DNA of 64,000 bases from Nocardiopsis endophytica (GCF_027706725.1 NZ_JAQFWQ010000018.1:1-64000), one strand, 5' to 3'. Shown: positions 17,411 to 27,089, counted from the stretch's first letter. Numbers and translations are program-made. Notes: generated by a model not told the origin, from the letters alone.

Positions 17411-19431
17411 CGGAGGGCCTCCTCTTCGGCGGCGGGGCCGCCCTCGGCGGACTGGTCGGGGGCGCCGGCGGCCGCGGCCCGCTCGGCGGCGGCGCGCTCC
17501 TCGGCCGCCCGCTCGTAGGCGGTGACCAGGCGCTCGTAGCCGGGCGAGCGGAGCAGCAGCTCGGCGTGCGGCCCCCGGTCGGCCACGGTGCCGTCCTCCA
17601 TGTAGACGACCTCGTCGGCGAGTTCGATGGTGGCCCTGCGGTAGGCGACGACGACCACGGTGGCGGCCAGGTCGGTCTCCCGGAGCCCGGCGAGGATCTG
17701 CGCCTCCACCTGCGGGTCGACGGCGGAGGTGGCGTCGTCCAGGATGAGCAGGCGGGGGCGGCGCACCACGGCGCGGGCCAGGGCCAGGCGCTGGCGCTGG
17801 CCGCCGGAGAGGCTGGCGCCGCGCTCGCCCAGGGCCGTGTCGAGGCCGTCGGGCAGGGCGGCGACGAAGGAGTCGGCGCGTGCCAGGCGCAGCGCGGCCC
17901 ACACCTCGGCGTCGGTGGCGCCGGTGTCCAGGGCGACGTTGTCGCGGACGGTGTCCTCGAAGACGAAGGTGGACTGGGGCACGAGGGCGGCCGCGGCGGG
18001 GATCTCGCCGGGGGCCAGGTCGCGGACGTCGGTGCCGTCGTAGGCGACGGTGCCGGTGTCGGGGTCGACCAGCCGCATCAGCAGGGTGGTCAGGGTGGAC
18101 TTGCCCGAGCCGGTGGGGCCGACGACGGCGACGGTGCGGCCGGGGGCGATGTCCAGGTCGACGCCGTGCAGCACGGTGGTGCGCCCGTCCCGGTCCCCGT
18201 CCCGTGCCCCGTCCGCGGCGGCGGTGCCGCCCGGGGAGGCCGCGGCAGCGGCGGTTGCGGCGGCCTGGGCCGCGTCGTCGGCCAGGTCGCGGGCGGCGCC
18301 GCCGTCCTCGTAGGAGAAGTCCAGGCCGCGCACGCTCACCCCGATGCCGCCGCCTCCGTCGAGGCGGGCCCGGCCGTGCTCCATGGCGCCGTCGGCGCCG
18401 AGCACAGTGGTGACGCGGTCCCAGCCGACGACGCTGCGGGGCATGTCGCCCAGCAGCCACCCGAAGGAGCGGATGGGCAGCGCCAGCAGCGTGAACAGGT
18501 AGGACATCTGCACCAGGTCGCCGACGGCGATGGCGTCGGTGGACAGCCGCCAGGCGCCGACCAGCAGCACGCCGAGCACGCCGAGGTTGGGCAGGGCCTC
18601 CATGACGGGGTCGAACAGGCCGCGCATGCGGCCCACCCGGATCTGGGCGTCGCGGAGCCGGTGGGCGGCGGCGGTGAAGCGCTCGGTCTCGGTGTCCTCC
18701 CGGCCCAGGGTCTTGACGACCAGGGCGCCGTCGAAGGACTCGTGGGCGACCTCGCTGACCTCGGCGCGCAGGGCCTGGGCGCGGGTGGCCACGGGTGCGG
18801 CCTTGCGCTGGAAGACCACGTTGACGGCGAAGAGCAGCGGGAAGACGACGAACCCGACCAGGGCCAGGACGGGGTCGGTGAACACCATCGCCACGGCGGC
18901 GATGACGAGCATGAACAGGCTGCCGACGACCATGGGCAGCGGCGCGAGGGGCTGCCAGGCGGCCTCGACGTCGGCGTTGGCGTTGGAGAGCAGCTGCCCG
19001 GCGGGGTGGCGGTGGTGCCAGGCCAGGGGCAGGCGCAGGTACTTGCGGGCGACCTTGCGCCGGTAGCGGGCCTGCATGCGGAACTGCATGAGCCCGGCGT
19101 ACAGGCGGCGCAGGCCCAGGCCGACGGCCTTCAGGACGCCGACGGCCAGCAGGGCGGCCGCGGCGGCGGTGAGGGCCCCGGCGGTGGTGCGCCCGTCCTG
19201 GAAGGCGGGCAGGATGACCTGGTCGGTCACGCGTCCGAGGACCTCGGCGGAGGCGACGGTGACGGCGGCGTGCAGGGAGGCGCCGAAGACCGCGACCAGG
19301 AAGACGACGGGCTCGGCGCGCATGGCCACCCAGAGCACCCGCAGGCCGCGGGCGAAGATCCGCCGGTCGCGGTTCCCGGGGGCGCCGCGGGTCCCGCCCG
19401 CCCCGTCGCCGTTCGCGGTTGACTGCGCCAT
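17407..19431 (-). CDS. Heterodimeric ABC exporter, degenerate-site subunit
   Basis: A 674-residue exporter half with transmembrane helices between about residues 40 and 330. The ATPase domain has Walker A GPTGSGKS (438-445) and signature LSGGQRQRLA. Its Walker B reads LLILDDATSAVD, with Asp in place of the catalytic Glu, and YRR replaces the switch His region. This is the degenerate nucleotide site known from heterodimers such as BmrCD and TM287/288. About 43 residues of Ala/Gly/Asp-rich sequence (376-418) are inserted between the A-loop Tyr374 and the Walker A strand, which is unusual. The ATG at 19431 has AGGGGG six bases upstream; in-frame upstream codons lie in the leader hairpin. Confidence 0.92.
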   Translation of the reverse strand: MAQSTANGDGAGGTRGAPGNRDRRIFARGLRVLWVAMRAEPVVFLVAVFGASLHAAVTVASAEVLGRVTDQVILPAFQDGRTTAGALTAAAAALLAVGVLKAVGLGLRRLYAGLMQFRMQARYRRKVARKYLRLPLAWHHRHPAGQLLSNANADVEAAWQPLAPLPMVVGSLFMLVIAAVAMVFTDPVLALVGFVVFPLLFAVNVVFQRKAAPVATRAQALRAEVSEVAHESFDGALVVKTLGREDTETERFTAAAHRLRDAQIRVGRMRGLFDPVMEALPNLGVLGVLLVGAWRLSTDAIAVGDLVQMSYLFTLLALPIRSFGWLLGDMPRSVVGWDRVTTVLGADGAMEHGRARLDGGGGIGVSVRGLDFSYEDGGAARDLADDAAQAAATAAAAASPGGTAAADGARDGDRDGRTTVLHGVDLDIAPGRTVAVVGPTGSGKSTLTTLLMRLVDPDTGTVAYDGTDVRDLAPGEIPAAAALVPQSTFVFEDTVRDNVALDTGATDAEVWAALRLARADSFVAALPDGLDTALGERGASLSGGQRQRLALARAVVRRPRLLILDDATSAVDPQVEAQILAGLRETDLAATVVVVAYRRATIELADEVVYMEDGTVADRGPHAELLLRSPGYERLVTAYERAAEERAAAERAAAAGAPDQSAEGGPAAEEEALR

Positions 19432-19495
19432 GCGGCCCCCTGTTCGTCCACGGTCTCCGGTGGCTCTCGCTCGCGGCGCGCCGGTGGACGCCCGC

Positions 19496-19533
19496 AAAAA
19501 GCACATGCCATCCGATCAGGGGACGGCATGTGC
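19496..19533 (-). terminator. Leader terminator (attenuator) upstream of the ABC exporter
   Basis: On the minus strand GCACATGCC (19533-19525) pairs perfectly with GGCATGTGC (19509-19501) across a 15-base loop, followed at once by TTTTT (19500-19496). This is a textbook intrinsic terminator located 65-100 bases before the exporter start codon and downstream of a predicted promoter. It should therefore stop transcripts before the genes unless it is prevented from folding. T-runs this clean are rare elsewhere in the window. Confidence 0.75.
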
Positions 19534-19586
19534 CGGACCAACCTACTGTGCGGCGAGGCACCGAAGGTATCGATTTTGTTCAGCAC
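19534..19586 (-). other. Possible leader-peptide reading frame before the attenuator
   Basis: A GTG at 19586 opens a frame beginning VLNKIDTFGASPHSRLVRHM that runs into the terminator hairpin and stays open beyond it, in a different frame from the exporter. It begins only a few bases after the predicted transcription start. The 5' GGCGGTGC of the leader could pair with the GCACATGCC arm and prevent terminator folding. Translation of this frame is not demonstrated. Confidence 0.4.
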
Positions 19587-19597
19587 CGCCCGGGTGA

Positions 19598-19625
19598 CGC
19601 CTATTCCACCCGATGCCGACGACAA
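19598..19625 (-). promoter_or_regulatory. Predicted promoter of the ABC exporter leader
   Basis: On the minus strand TTGTCG (19625-19620) is followed after 16 bases by TAGGCG (19603-19598). Transcription would start near 19591, about five bases before the leader GTG. The match to the vegetative consensus is moderate. Confidence 0.45.
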
Positions 19626-20018
19626 TGTCCCGCAGGCGGCCCGAGGAGCGAGTGTGCCGGTTCGACCGCTATTCCCTCTGGGGCGTGCGCTCTTCCGCAC
19701 ACCGGACGCCTGCCCCCGCCCCGCCCGGTAGGCGGAGCCCGCGGTGCTCGCCCGGGGCGCCGCCCGGTCCGGGCGAACCGGAGACCGGGGGTCTGGGAGC
19801 GGGTACGCCACAAACGCCGTCCCGGCACCCGGCCTCCAAGCCGATGGGGTCCCGCTGAGGGGTGTGACTCTGCGTCGGGTCGATCCCGTCCCAGAACCGA
19901 CGCCTGCGAACCGGCCCGGCCGGACGGGAATGGCACCACTCCAGCGCACACGACCGGTCCGCCGGTAGGAGCACCGCCGGCCCCGCCCTGTCCCCGTCCC
20001 CGTCCCGCACACAGCGAA

Positions 20019-20054
20019 GCGGGCCCGAGTAGCCCTTGTCGCTCTCGGGCCCGC
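20019..20054 (-). terminator. Terminator hairpin downstream of the peptidoglycan-binding gene
   Basis: GCGGGCCCGAG (20019-20029) and CTCGGGCCCGC (20044-20054) form a perfect 11-bp stem with a 14-base loop, 24 bases after the stop codon at 20079 on the minus strand. Confidence 0.75.
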
Positions 20055-20078
20055 CCGCCCCCTCCCGGGGTGGCCCTG

Positions 20079-20672
20079 CTAGTCGGTCAGGCCGAGCTCC
20101 TGGCAGGCTCCGCCGGTGACGAGGGCGCGGAAGGTGACCGGGCCGACGATGCCGTCGGCGTCGATCCCCACGATCCCCTGGAACTCGCGCACGGCCCCCT
20201 CGGTGGCCGGGCCGTAGTACCCGTCGACCGCCACGTCGTAGCCGTACCCTTCGGCCAGCGCGTACTGCACCGCACGCACGAGGTCGTCGGGCTCGGACTG
20301 CATGCCCGGACCCACCTCGTCGAAGTCGGCACGCGCGTGCTCCCACGTGGCGGTGTCGAACTCGCCGCTCTGCGGGACGTCCTCGGCCGACTGGTACTCC
20401 TCGACCGCCGCCTTGAGGTCGTCGCCGTAGACGGCGTCCACCGCATCGGTGTCGTAGGCCCCGAGGCCCTTGAGCACGTACTTGGCGAACCCGACCTCCC
20501 AGCGCTCGTCGCCGGGCTTGAGCACGATCCACTCGCAGGCCTCCACCCGCTGCTCGACCTCGGGCGGCGTGTTCGGCCCGTCGGCGAGCGCCGCCGGTGC
20601 GGCGGCCAGTCCCGCGCCGAACACCAGCGCCCCCGAGGCGGCCACCGTGGCGATCCTGTTCCACATGGACAT
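20079..20672 (-). CDS. Secreted protein with two peptidoglycan-binding domains
   Basis: A 197-residue exported protein. A signal peptide covers residues 1-30, with an A-L-A cleavage site before DGPN. Two PG_binding_1-type helical repeats follow, at about 40-105 and 118-190, the second with the typical VDGYYGPATEGAVREFQ pattern and DGIVGPVTFRAL. It should bind cell-wall peptidoglycan. No catalytic domain is attached, so it may be a wall-targeting or inhibitory protein. Two cysteines (about residues 46 and 190) could form a disulfide linking the ends. It is transcribed divergently from the glycosyltransferase and is a single gene ended by its own hairpin. Confidence 0.88.
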   Translation of the reverse strand: MSMWNRIATVAASGALVFGAGLAAAPAALADGPNTPPEVEQRVEACEWIVLKPGDERWEVGFAKYVLKGLGAYDTDAVDAVYGDDLKAAVEEYQSAEDVPQSGEFDTATWEHARADFDEVGPGMQSEPDDLVRAVQYALAEGYGYDVAVDGYYGPATEGAVREFQGIVGIDADGIVGPVTFRALVTGGACQELGLTD

Positions 20673-20944
20673 GAGAGAGTCCCCCTTGTTCTCTCCGGGT
20701 CACGTCCGTTCTCCCGGGGAGACCCGCCGCAGGAGGGACCGGTTCGGGTGCAGGCGGTAAATACCTCTCGACCGCCAGTGTTCTTGCGCTTTGCTCTGCC
20801 CAGGTCAACCATGGTGCGGGGGTGCGCGTCGGCCGCCCGCGGCCGCGAACGGGCGGTGAACGGCGGTGTTCGGTCCGGGGAATTCCTCGCCCGGATCGCG
20901 ACGAGCGGCGCACGGCGCCCCGGAACGGCACCAGACTCGTAAAG

Positions 20945-22801
20945 GTGTCCGACACGTCTTCCCCCACTTTCGGCCCTCCCGCGGCCGCGCCCTCTCCCCC
21001 GCGCGCGGCGCTCCTCGACGGCCTGCGCGACGCCGCGGCCCGGGCCGCGCTGCGCTGGGCGCGGTCCCTCTCCGAGGACGCGAGGGCGTCCGCCCTGTCC
21101 ACCACCGACCCGCACGGACCGCCGGCCGACGGGGCGGGCAAGCCGTCCGGCGCCGATGCCCCGCCTCCCCGGTTCCCCGCCGCGCACCTGCTCCTGCTGG
21201 CCGCCGGGGAGCGGATCGACGACGCCCGCGGCGACATGCCGCGCATCGCCAGGCCCGCCGCCGAGGAGACGCCGCGTGGTCGGCGGGCCGCCCGGCGCCT
21301 GGCGTCCGTCCTGGCGGCCGCCGAGCGCCCTCGCCTGACCGAGGTCGCCCTGCGCCACCTGTCCGGCCTGCCGGAGCACTACACCGCCTCGCTCGGCGGG
21401 GCCGTGGCGGCGCGCAAGGCCCGGCTGATGTTCGAGCAGGGGCGCCTCTCCGACGCCATCGCCGCCGTGGAGCCCTACACCGGCGGCCACGAGGTGTGCG
21501 CGCGGATGCACGACCGCCTGCTGGGCGAGCGCCGCGCCCTCGGGCCGCTCCCCGAGCCGCCCGCCCGGGACGATGCGGGGTTCGAGCCGGTCCCCGGACG
21601 CGTGCTGCACGTGGTGTCCAACGCGCTGCCCTACACGGGCGCCGGGTACACGGTGCGCACCCACCGGATCGTCACCGCGCAGAAGGACGCCGGGCTGGAG
21701 CCGAGCGTGGTCACCTTCCCCGGGTGGCCGCTGGACCGGCCGGGGGTGGAGGAGACCGAGGAGCTGGACGGGGTGGGCCACCACCGGCTGCACCCGGGCG
21801 TCGAGCTTCCCGGCGGGCTGGCCGCGCAGATCGAGGCGGGGGTCGAGGGCGTGTCGGCGCTGGCACGGCGGCTGCGCCCGTCGGTGCTGCACGCCGCCAC
21901 CGACCACCGGAACGGCTCCATCGCCGCGGCGGTGGCGGCCCGGCTGGGGCTGCCGTTCGTGTACGAGGTGCGGGGCTTCCGGGAGGAGAGCTGGCTGTCG
22001 GGGGCCGTCCCGCAGGCGCAGGGCAGTGAGCGGCACCGGGCGGTGGTCGAGCGCGAGTCGGCGCTGATGCGCACCGCCGACGCGGTGGTGACGCTCTCGG
22101 AGACCATGCGCGAGGAGATCGTCGCGCGGGGGGCCGCCCCCGGGCGGATCGTGCTGGCGCCCAACGCGGTGGAGCCGTCGCTGCTGGACGCCCGGCCCGA
22201 CGGGGCGGGGTTCCGCCGCGAGCACGGGCTGGAGGACGGCGACTTCGTGGTGGGGTCGGTCTCCAGCGTGGTGGGCTATGAGGGCTTCACGGTGCTCGCC
22301 GAGGCGGTGGCGCTGCTGCGCGGGCGCGGGGTGCCCGCGCGGATGCTGCTGGTCGGCGACGGCGAGGCGCTGGGCGGGGTGCGGGCGGCGGTGCGGCGGC
22401 TGGGCATCGGTGAGGCGTGCGTGCTGCCCGGCCGCGTGGACCCGTCCGACGCGCTGCGGGCGCACGCGGCGCTGGACGCCTTCGCCGCGCCGCGCGCGGA
22501 CGAGCGGGTGTGCCGGCTGGTGACGCCGCTCAAGCCGGTTGAGGCGATGGCGCTGGGCACCCCTGTCGTGGCGAGCGACCTTCCGGCGCTGCGCGAGCTG
22601 CTGGGCGGCGGCGAGGCGGGGCTGATGGTCGCGCCGGGGGACGCCGAGGCGCTGGCGGACGCGTTGGAGCGGCTGCACGGCGACCCCGGGCTGCGCTCGG
22701 AGCTGGCCGCGGCCGGCCGTGAAGAGGTGACCGCCCACCGGACGTGGCCCCGCGTGGCGGAGGTCTACCGGGGGCTGTACGCGCGCCTGGGGGCGGTGTA
22801 A
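20945..22801 (+). CDS. Group 4 (GT-B) glycosyltransferase with an extra N-terminal domain
   Basis: About 618 residues. The C-terminal ~400 residues are a GT4-type glycosyltransferase: an acceptor-side segment with LPYTGAGYTVRTHRI, then GSVSSVVGYEG and LLVGDGEA. The nucleotide-sugar site PLKPVEAMALGTPVVASD follows, containing the distal Glu of the E-x7-E pattern. Residues 1-215 are Ala/Arg/Leu-rich helices with no recognised family. The start is uncertain: I chose the GTG at 20945 because upstream in-frame sequence is Arg/Pro-rich. It probably builds a cell-surface glycan. Its neighbours (a wall-binding protein, an exporter) fit an envelope role but do not prove it. Confidence 0.82.
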   Translation: MSDTSSPTFGPPAAAPSPPRAALLDGLRDAAARAALRWARSLSEDARASALSTTDPHGPPADGAGKPSGADAPPPRFPAAHLLLLAAGERIDDARGDMPRIARPAAEETPRGRRAARRLASVLAAAERPRLTEVALRHLSGLPEHYTASLGGAVAARKARLMFEQGRLSDAIAAVEPYTGGHEVCARMHDRLLGERRALGPLPEPPARDDAGFEPVPGRVLHVVSNALPYTGAGYTVRTHRIVTAQKDAGLEPSVVTFPGWPLDRPGVEETEELDGVGHHRLHPGVELPGGLAAQIEAGVEGVSALARRLRPSVLHAATDHRNGSIAAAVAARLGLPFVYEVRGFREESWLSGAVPQAQGSERHRAVVERESALMRTADAVVTLSETMREEIVARGAAPGRIVLAPNAVEPSLLDARPDGAGFRREHGLEDGDFVVGSVSSVVGYEGFTVLAEAVALLRGRGVPARMLLVGDGEALGGVRAAVRRLGIGEACVLPGRVDPSDALRAHAALDAFAAPRADERVCRLVTPLKPVEAMALGTPVVASDLPALRELLGGGEAGLMVAPGDAEALADALERLHGDPGLRSELAAAGREEVTAHRTWPRVAEVYRGLYARLGAV

Positions 22802-22832
22802 GGGCCCCTGTGCCGTTGACCTTGAGGGAGAA

Positions 22833-22900
22833 GGCGATGATCTCGACGGAAGTGCTGTCATTCCGGCGGTTTTGACAGCACCCTCGTCGAGATCATCGCC
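22833..22900. repeat. Palindromic repeat A, copy 3; possible bidirectional terminator
   Basis: GGCGATGATCTCGACG (22833-22848) and GTGCTGTCA (22852-22860) pair perfectly with TGACAGCAC (22873-22881) and CGTCGAGATCATCGCC (22885-22900). The loop reads AAACCGCCGG on the minus strand, as in the other copies. It sits exactly between the convergent glycosyltransferase and hisF stops, so it may end transcription from both sides. Confidence 0.8.
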
Positions 22901-22915
22901 GGGCAGGGGCGCGTC

Positions 22916-23701
22916 TCAGCCCACCGTGCGGACCGGGTGGCCCTGTCGCGCCAGTTCGGCCTTCACGTCTCCGATGGTGAAATCGCCGAAGTGGAACACC
23001 GACGCCGCCAGCACGGCGTCCGCGCCCGCGTCCACCGCCGGCGGGAAGTGGGGCACCTCGCCCGCCCCTCCGCTGGCGATGACCGGGATGTCCACGCGCG
23101 CCCGCACGGCGCGGATCAGGTCCAGGTCGAACCCCGCCTTCGTGCCGTCGGCGTCCATCGAGTTCAGCAGGATCTCCCCGGCGCCCAGCTCCGCTGCGCG
23201 CTCGGTCCACTCCACCGCGTCGATCCCGGTCCCCCGGCGCCCGCCGTGCGTGGTGACCTCGAACCCGCTGGGCAGCGGCGCCTCGGGGGTGCCCTCGGCG
23301 CGGCGCACGTCCGCCGAGAGCACCAGCACCTGGTTGCCGAACCGCTCGGCGATCTCCCGGATCAGCTCCGGGCGGGCGATCGCCGCCGTGTTCACGCCCA
23401 CCTTGTCGGCCCCGGCGCGCAGCAGCCGGTCGACGTCGTCGGGGGTGCGCACGCCCCCGCCCACCGTCAGCGGGATGAAGACCTGCTCGGCGGTGCGGCG
23501 CACCACGTCGTAGGTGGTCTCCCGGTCGCCGCTGGAGGCGGTGACGTCCAGGAACGTCAGCTCGTCGGCCCCGGCCGCGTCGTAGCGGGCCGCCAGCTCC
23601 ACCGGGTCCCCGGCGTCGCGCAGGTTCTGGAAGTTCACGCCCTTGACCACGCGCCCGGCGTCCACGTCCAGGCACGGGATGACGCGCACGGCGAGGGTCA
23701 C
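22916..23701 (-). CDS. hisF: Imidazole glycerol phosphate synthase cyclase subunit
   Basis: Uses ammonia from HisH to convert PRFAR into imidazole glycerol phosphate and AICAR. It has 261 residues, normal length. [19 protein letters not shown] carries the catalytic Asp near the N terminus; TVGGGV and the phosphate-binding ASGGAG loop are present. The GTG at 23701 overlaps the priA stop by four bases. It is the last gene of the his operon, followed by palindrome A copy 3. Confidence 0.97.
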   Translation of the reverse strand: MTLAVRVIPCLDVDAGRVVKGVNFQNLRDAGDPVELAARYDAAGADELTFLDVTASSGDRETTYDVVRRTAEQVFIPLTVGGGVRTPDDVDRLLRAGADKVGVNTAAIARPELIREIAERFGNQVLVLSADVRRAEGTPEAPLPSGFEVTTHGGRRGTGIDAVEWTERAAELGAGEILLNSMDADGTKAGFDLDLIRAVRARVDIPVIASGGAGEVPHFPPAVDAGADAVLAASVFHFGDFTIGDVKAELARQGHPVRTVG

Positions 23702-24429
23702 GACCGCTTCACCGCCTCGAGGGCCTCCTCCAGCGTGAACGCCCCCTCGTACAGGGCGGTCCCCATGATGGCGCCCTCCACCCCTTCGGGCACCAGGGTC
23801 GCGATGGCCTCCAGGTCGGCCAGGCTCGACACCCCGCCGCTGGCCACGACCGGCTTGTCGGTGCGCGCGCACACCGCGCTCAGCAGCTCCAGGTTGGGGC
23901 CCTTGAGGGTGCCGTCCTTGTTGACGTCGGTCACGACGTAGCGGGCGCAGCCCTCGGCCTCCAGGCGGTCCAGGGTGGCGTACAGGTCGCCGCCGTCGCG
24001 GGTCCAGCCGCGCGCCGCCAGGGTGGTGCCGCGCACGTCCAGGCCGATGGCGATGCGGTCGCCGTGCTCGGCGATGATGCGCGCGCACCAGTCCGGGTTC
24101 TCCAGGGCGGCGGTGCCGATGTTGACCCGCGTGCACCCGGTGGCCAGGGCGGCGGCCAGCGACTCGTCGTCGCGGATGCCGCCGGACAGCTCGACCCTGA
24201 CGTCCAGGCGCCCCACGATCGAGGACAGCAGCTCGCGGTTGTGCCCGCGGCCGAAGGCGGCGTCCAGGTCGACCAGGTGGATCCACTCGGCGCCGGCCTC
24301 CTGCCAGCCGCGGGCGGCCTCCAGCGGGTCGCCGTAGCGCCCGCCGGACCCGGCCTTGCCCTGGACGAGCTGGACCGCGGTCCCGTCGGCCACGTCCACG
24401 GCCGGGAGGAGTTCGAGGGTGGAGGACAT
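23698..24429 (-). CDS. priA: Bifunctional ProFAR/PRA isomerase PriA
   Basis: A 243-residue TIM barrel catalysing the HisA reaction (ProFAR to PRFAR). In actinomycetes without trpF, PriA also performs the TrpF reaction of tryptophan synthesis. [18 protein letters not shown] at the N terminus carries the first catalytic Asp; [20 protein letters not shown] with the second Asp, and ASGGVSS follow. No trpF is seen in the window, consistent with dual function, though absence elsewhere cannot be checked. The ATG start is at 24429 and it overlaps hisF by four bases. Confidence 0.95.
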   Translation of the reverse strand: MSSTLELLPAVDVADGTAVQLVQGKAGSGGRYGDPLEAARGWQEAGAEWIHLVDLDAAFGRGHNRELLSSIVGRLDVRVELSGGIRDDESLAAALATGCTRVNIGTAALENPDWCARIIAEHGDRIAIGLDVRGTTLAARGWTRDGGDLYATLDRLEAEGCARYVVTDVNKDGTLKGPNLELLSAVCARTDKPVVASGGVSSLADLEAIATLVPEGVEGAIMGTALYEGAFTLEEALEAVKRS

Positions 24430-24497
24430 CGGTTCGCAGACCCTGCTTTCCGGTTTCGGTCCGCTGCGCGGAACGGGGACGGGTTCGGCGGCGCCGC

Positions 24498-25133
24498 TCA
24501 CAGCGACGCCACCCAGTTGGCCAGCACCTTGGCCCCGGCGTCGCCGGACTTCTCGGGGTGGAACTGGGTGGCCCACAGCGGGCCGTTCTCCACCGCGGCC
24601 ACGAACGGGCGGCCGTGGGTCGACCAGGTCACCAGGGGCGCGGCGATGTGCGCCGAGGCCGCCTCCAGCTCCCAGTCCAGCACGCCGTAGGAGTGCACGA
24701 AGTAGAAGCGCTCCTCGGGGCCCACACCGGCGAACAGGCGGCTGCCCTCGGGCACGTCGAGGGTGTTCCAGCCCATGTGCGGGACGACGGGGGCCCGCAG
24801 GCGCTCGACGGTGCCGGGCCACTCGCCGCAGCCCTGCGTCTCCACGCCGTGCTCGACCCCGCGGTCGAAGAGGACCTGCATGCCGACGCAGATGCCGAGC
24901 ACGGGGCGGCCCCCGGCCAGGCGCTTGCCGATGACCTGGTGGCCGTGGACCGAGCGCAGGCCCGCCATGCACGCGGCGAACGCGCCGACGCCGGGGACGA
25001 GCAGGCCGTCGGCCTCCATGGCGGCATGGGGGTCGGCGGTGACCTCCACAACGGCGCCGGCGCGCTCCACGGCGCGCTGGGCGGACCGGAGGTTGCCGGA
25101 TCCGTAGTCGAGGATGACGACGCGAGGCTGCAC
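24498..25133 (-). CDS. hisH: Imidazole glycerol phosphate synthase glutaminase subunit
   Basis: A class I glutamine amidotransferase delivering ammonia to HisF. It has 211 residues. The nucleophile Cys is in GICVGMQ, and the catalytic His and Glu are in [13 protein letters not shown] and PHMGWN are also typical. The GTG start is at 25133. It lies 60 bp downstream of the small membrane-protein gene and 68 bp before priA. Confidence 0.97.
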   Translation of the reverse strand: MQPRVVILDYGSGNLRSAQRAVERAGAVVEVTADPHAAMEADGLLVPGVGAFAACMAGLRSVHGHQVIGKRLAGGRPVLGICVGMQVLFDRGVEHGVETQGCGEWPGTVERLRAPVVPHMGWNTLDVPEGSRLFAGVGPEERFYFVHSYGVLDWELEAASAHIAAPLVTWSTHGRPFVAAVENGPLWATQFHPEKSGDAGAKVLANWVASL

Positions 25134-25193
25134 GGTCGACCGCGCCTTTCTTGGTTCGGCGGTGGAGGGGCGTGGGCGGGGCGGGCGGCGGGC

Positions 25194-25358
25194 TCAGCCC
25201 CCGAAGTACCCCAGGCGGAGCACCCCGGAGGCGACGGCCATCAGGGCGCACACGCCCAGCACCACGGAGAGCACGCGCTGCTGCTTCCAGGTGGAGAGCG
25301 CTCCCCCGGCGAGGAGCCCGCCGAGCCCGATGAGCAGCACGCCCCACAGGTCCTGCAT
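25194..25358 (-). CDS. Small membrane protein within the his operon
   Basis: A 54-residue protein with two transmembrane helices (about 4-22 and 29-48) joined by a short polar turn (STWKQQR), rich in Gly and Leu. Its ATG overlaps the hisB stop (TGATG), so it is translated with hisB. A small hydrophobic gene at this place is common in actinomycete his operons. Its role is unknown. Confidence 0.75.
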   Translation of the reverse strand: MQDLWGVLLIGLGGLLAGGALSTWKQQRVLSVVLGVCALMAVASGVLRLGYFGG

Positions 25359-25951
25359 CAGAGGGCGCCCTTGGTGGAGGGGACGCCGCTGACCCGCGGG
25401 TCCTTCTCGCAGGCGAAGCGCAGCGCCCGGGCCAGGGCCTTGAACTGGCACTCCACGATGTGGTGGGCGTTGCGGCCGTAGGGCACGTGGACGTGCATGG
25501 CCACGCGCGCCTGGGCGACGAACGACTCGAAGATGTGCCGGGTCATGGTGGTGTCGTAGTCGCGGCCGATCACCGGGGCCATGCCCTCGGGCTCGCTGTG
25601 CACCAGGTAGGGGCGGCCGGACACGTCGACGGTGACCTCGGCCAGGGCCTCGTCGAGCGGCACCTTGGCGTCGGCGAAGCGGCGGATGCCCGCCTTGTCT
25701 CCGAGGGCCTCCCGGAAGGCGGCGCCCAGGGCCAGGGCGGTGTCCTCCATGGTGTGGTGGGAGTCGATGTGCAGGTCGCCCTCGGTGCGCACGGTCAGGT
25801 CGAACAGGCCGTGCTTGGCGAGCTGGTCGAGCATGTGGTCGTAGAACCCGACGCCGGTCGAGACGTCGGACACGCCGGTCCCGTCGAGGTCGATCCCGAC
25901 GCTGACCTTGGTCTCCTTGGTGGCGCGCTCGATGCGGCCGATGCGGCTCAT
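25358..25951 (-). CDS. hisB: Imidazoleglycerol-phosphate dehydratase
   Basis: Dehydrates imidazole glycerol phosphate to imidazole acetol phosphate. At 197 residues it is the monofunctional form without the phosphatase domain. The manganese-binding motifs DSHHTMED and NAHHIVE are both present, as is FYDHMLDQL. The ATG is at 25951; it follows hisC by 55 bp. Confidence 0.97.
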   Translation of the reverse strand: MSRIGRIERATKETKVSVGIDLDGTGVSDVSTGVGFYDHMLDQLAKHGLFDLTVRTEGDLHIDSHHTMEDTALALGAAFREALGDKAGIRRFADAKVPLDEALAEVTVDVSGRPYLVHSEPEGMAPVIGRDYDTTMTRHIFESFVAQARVAMHVHVPYGRNAHHIVECQFKALARALRFACEKDPRVSGVPSTKGAL

Positions 25952-26006
25952 GGTGGTGGGACTCTCCTGGTCTGGGGCCTGGTCTCGGGGCGGCCGGCGT
26001 CGGCGG

Positions 26007-27089
26007 TCAGGCCGTCACCCGCAGCAACGCCTCCCGGAAGGCGGACATTTCCTCGGGGGTGCCGACGGTGGCGCGCAGCCAGCGCGGCGGGCCGACCTCG
26101 CGGATGAGGACGCCGTTCTCCAGCATTCCGCGGAACACCGCGCCGCGGTCCTCGAACTCCCCGAACAGCACGAAGTTGGCGTCGGAGTCGGCGACGGAGA
26201 AGCCCTGGGCGCGCAGCCACTCCACGAGGGCGTCGCGCTCCTCGCGCAGCTGCTTGACCCCGGCCAGCAGCTCGTCGGAGAACTCCAGCGCGGTGAGGGC
26301 GACGGCCTGGGTGACCGCCGACAGGTGGTAGGGCAGGCGCACCAGCTGCAGCGCCCGCACCACGGCCGGGTGCGCGGCCAGGTAGCCCAGGCGGGCGCCG
26401 GCCAGGGCGAACGCCTTGGACATGGTGCGCGAGACGATCAGCCGCGGGTGGTCGGGCAGCAGCGTCAGCGCGCTGGGGGTGCCCTCGCGGCGGAACTCGG
26501 CGTAGGCCTCGTCCACCACGACCATGCCGGGCGCGGCGGCGGCCAGGCGGGCGATGGTCTCCAGCGGCAGCGCGGTGCCGGTGGGGTTGTTGGGCGAGGT
26601 CAGGAAGAGCACGTCGGGGCGGTGCTCGGCGATGAGCTCCTCGGCCCGGTCGGGGTCGATGCGGAAGTCGGCGCCGCGCTCGGCGGTGATCCAGCGGGTG
26701 CCGGTGACCTCGGTGATGACCGGGTGCATGGAGTAGGAGGGCTCGAAGCCCATGGCGGTGCGCCCGGGGCCGCCGAAGACCTGAAGGATCTGCTGCAGGA
26801 CCTCGTTGGAGCCGTTGGCCGCCCACACCCGGTCGGCGTCCAGGCCGTGGCCGAGGTAGCGGGCGAGCGCCTCGCGCAGCCGGACGGCGTCGCGGTCGGG
26901 GTAGCGGTTGAGGCCGCGGGCGGCGTCGGAGACGGCGCTGCCCAGCGCCTCTACCAGGCGCTCGGAGGGCGGGAAGGGGTTCTCGTTGGTGTTCAGGGCG
27001 ACCGGCACGTCCAGCTGGGGGGCGCCATAGGGGGTGCGCCCGCGCAGGTCGTCGCGGATCGGCAGGTCGTCGGGGCCGAAGTCGCTCAC
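26007..27089 (-). CDS. hisC: Histidinol-phosphate aminotransferase
   Basis: A PLP-dependent fold-type I aminotransferase of 360 residues. Key segments are [10 protein letters not shown] near the N terminus, [26 protein letters not shown] with the PLP-pyridine Asp, and [17 protein letters not shown] with the Schiff-base Lys. I start it at the GTG at 27089, because the long upstream open frame overlaps hisD antisense. The ribosome-binding sequence is weak. It lies 56 bp after hisD. Confidence 0.96.
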   Translation of the reverse strand: MSDFGPDDLPIRDDLRGRTPYGAPQLDVPVALNTNENPFPPSERLVEALGSAVSDAARGLNRYPDRDAVRLREALARYLGHGLDADRVWAANGSNEVLQQILQVFGGPGRTAMGFEPSYSMHPVITEVTGTRWITAERGADFRIDPDRAEELIAEHRPDVLFLTSPNNPTGTALPLETIARLAAAAPGMVVVDEAYAEFRREGTPSALTLLPDHPRLIVSRTMSKAFALAGARLGYLAAHPAVVRALQLVRLPYHLSAVTQAVALTALEFSDELLAGVKQLREERDALVEWLRAQGFSVADSDANFVLFGEFEDRGAVFRGMLENGVLIREVGPPRWLRATVGTPEEMSAFREALLRVTA

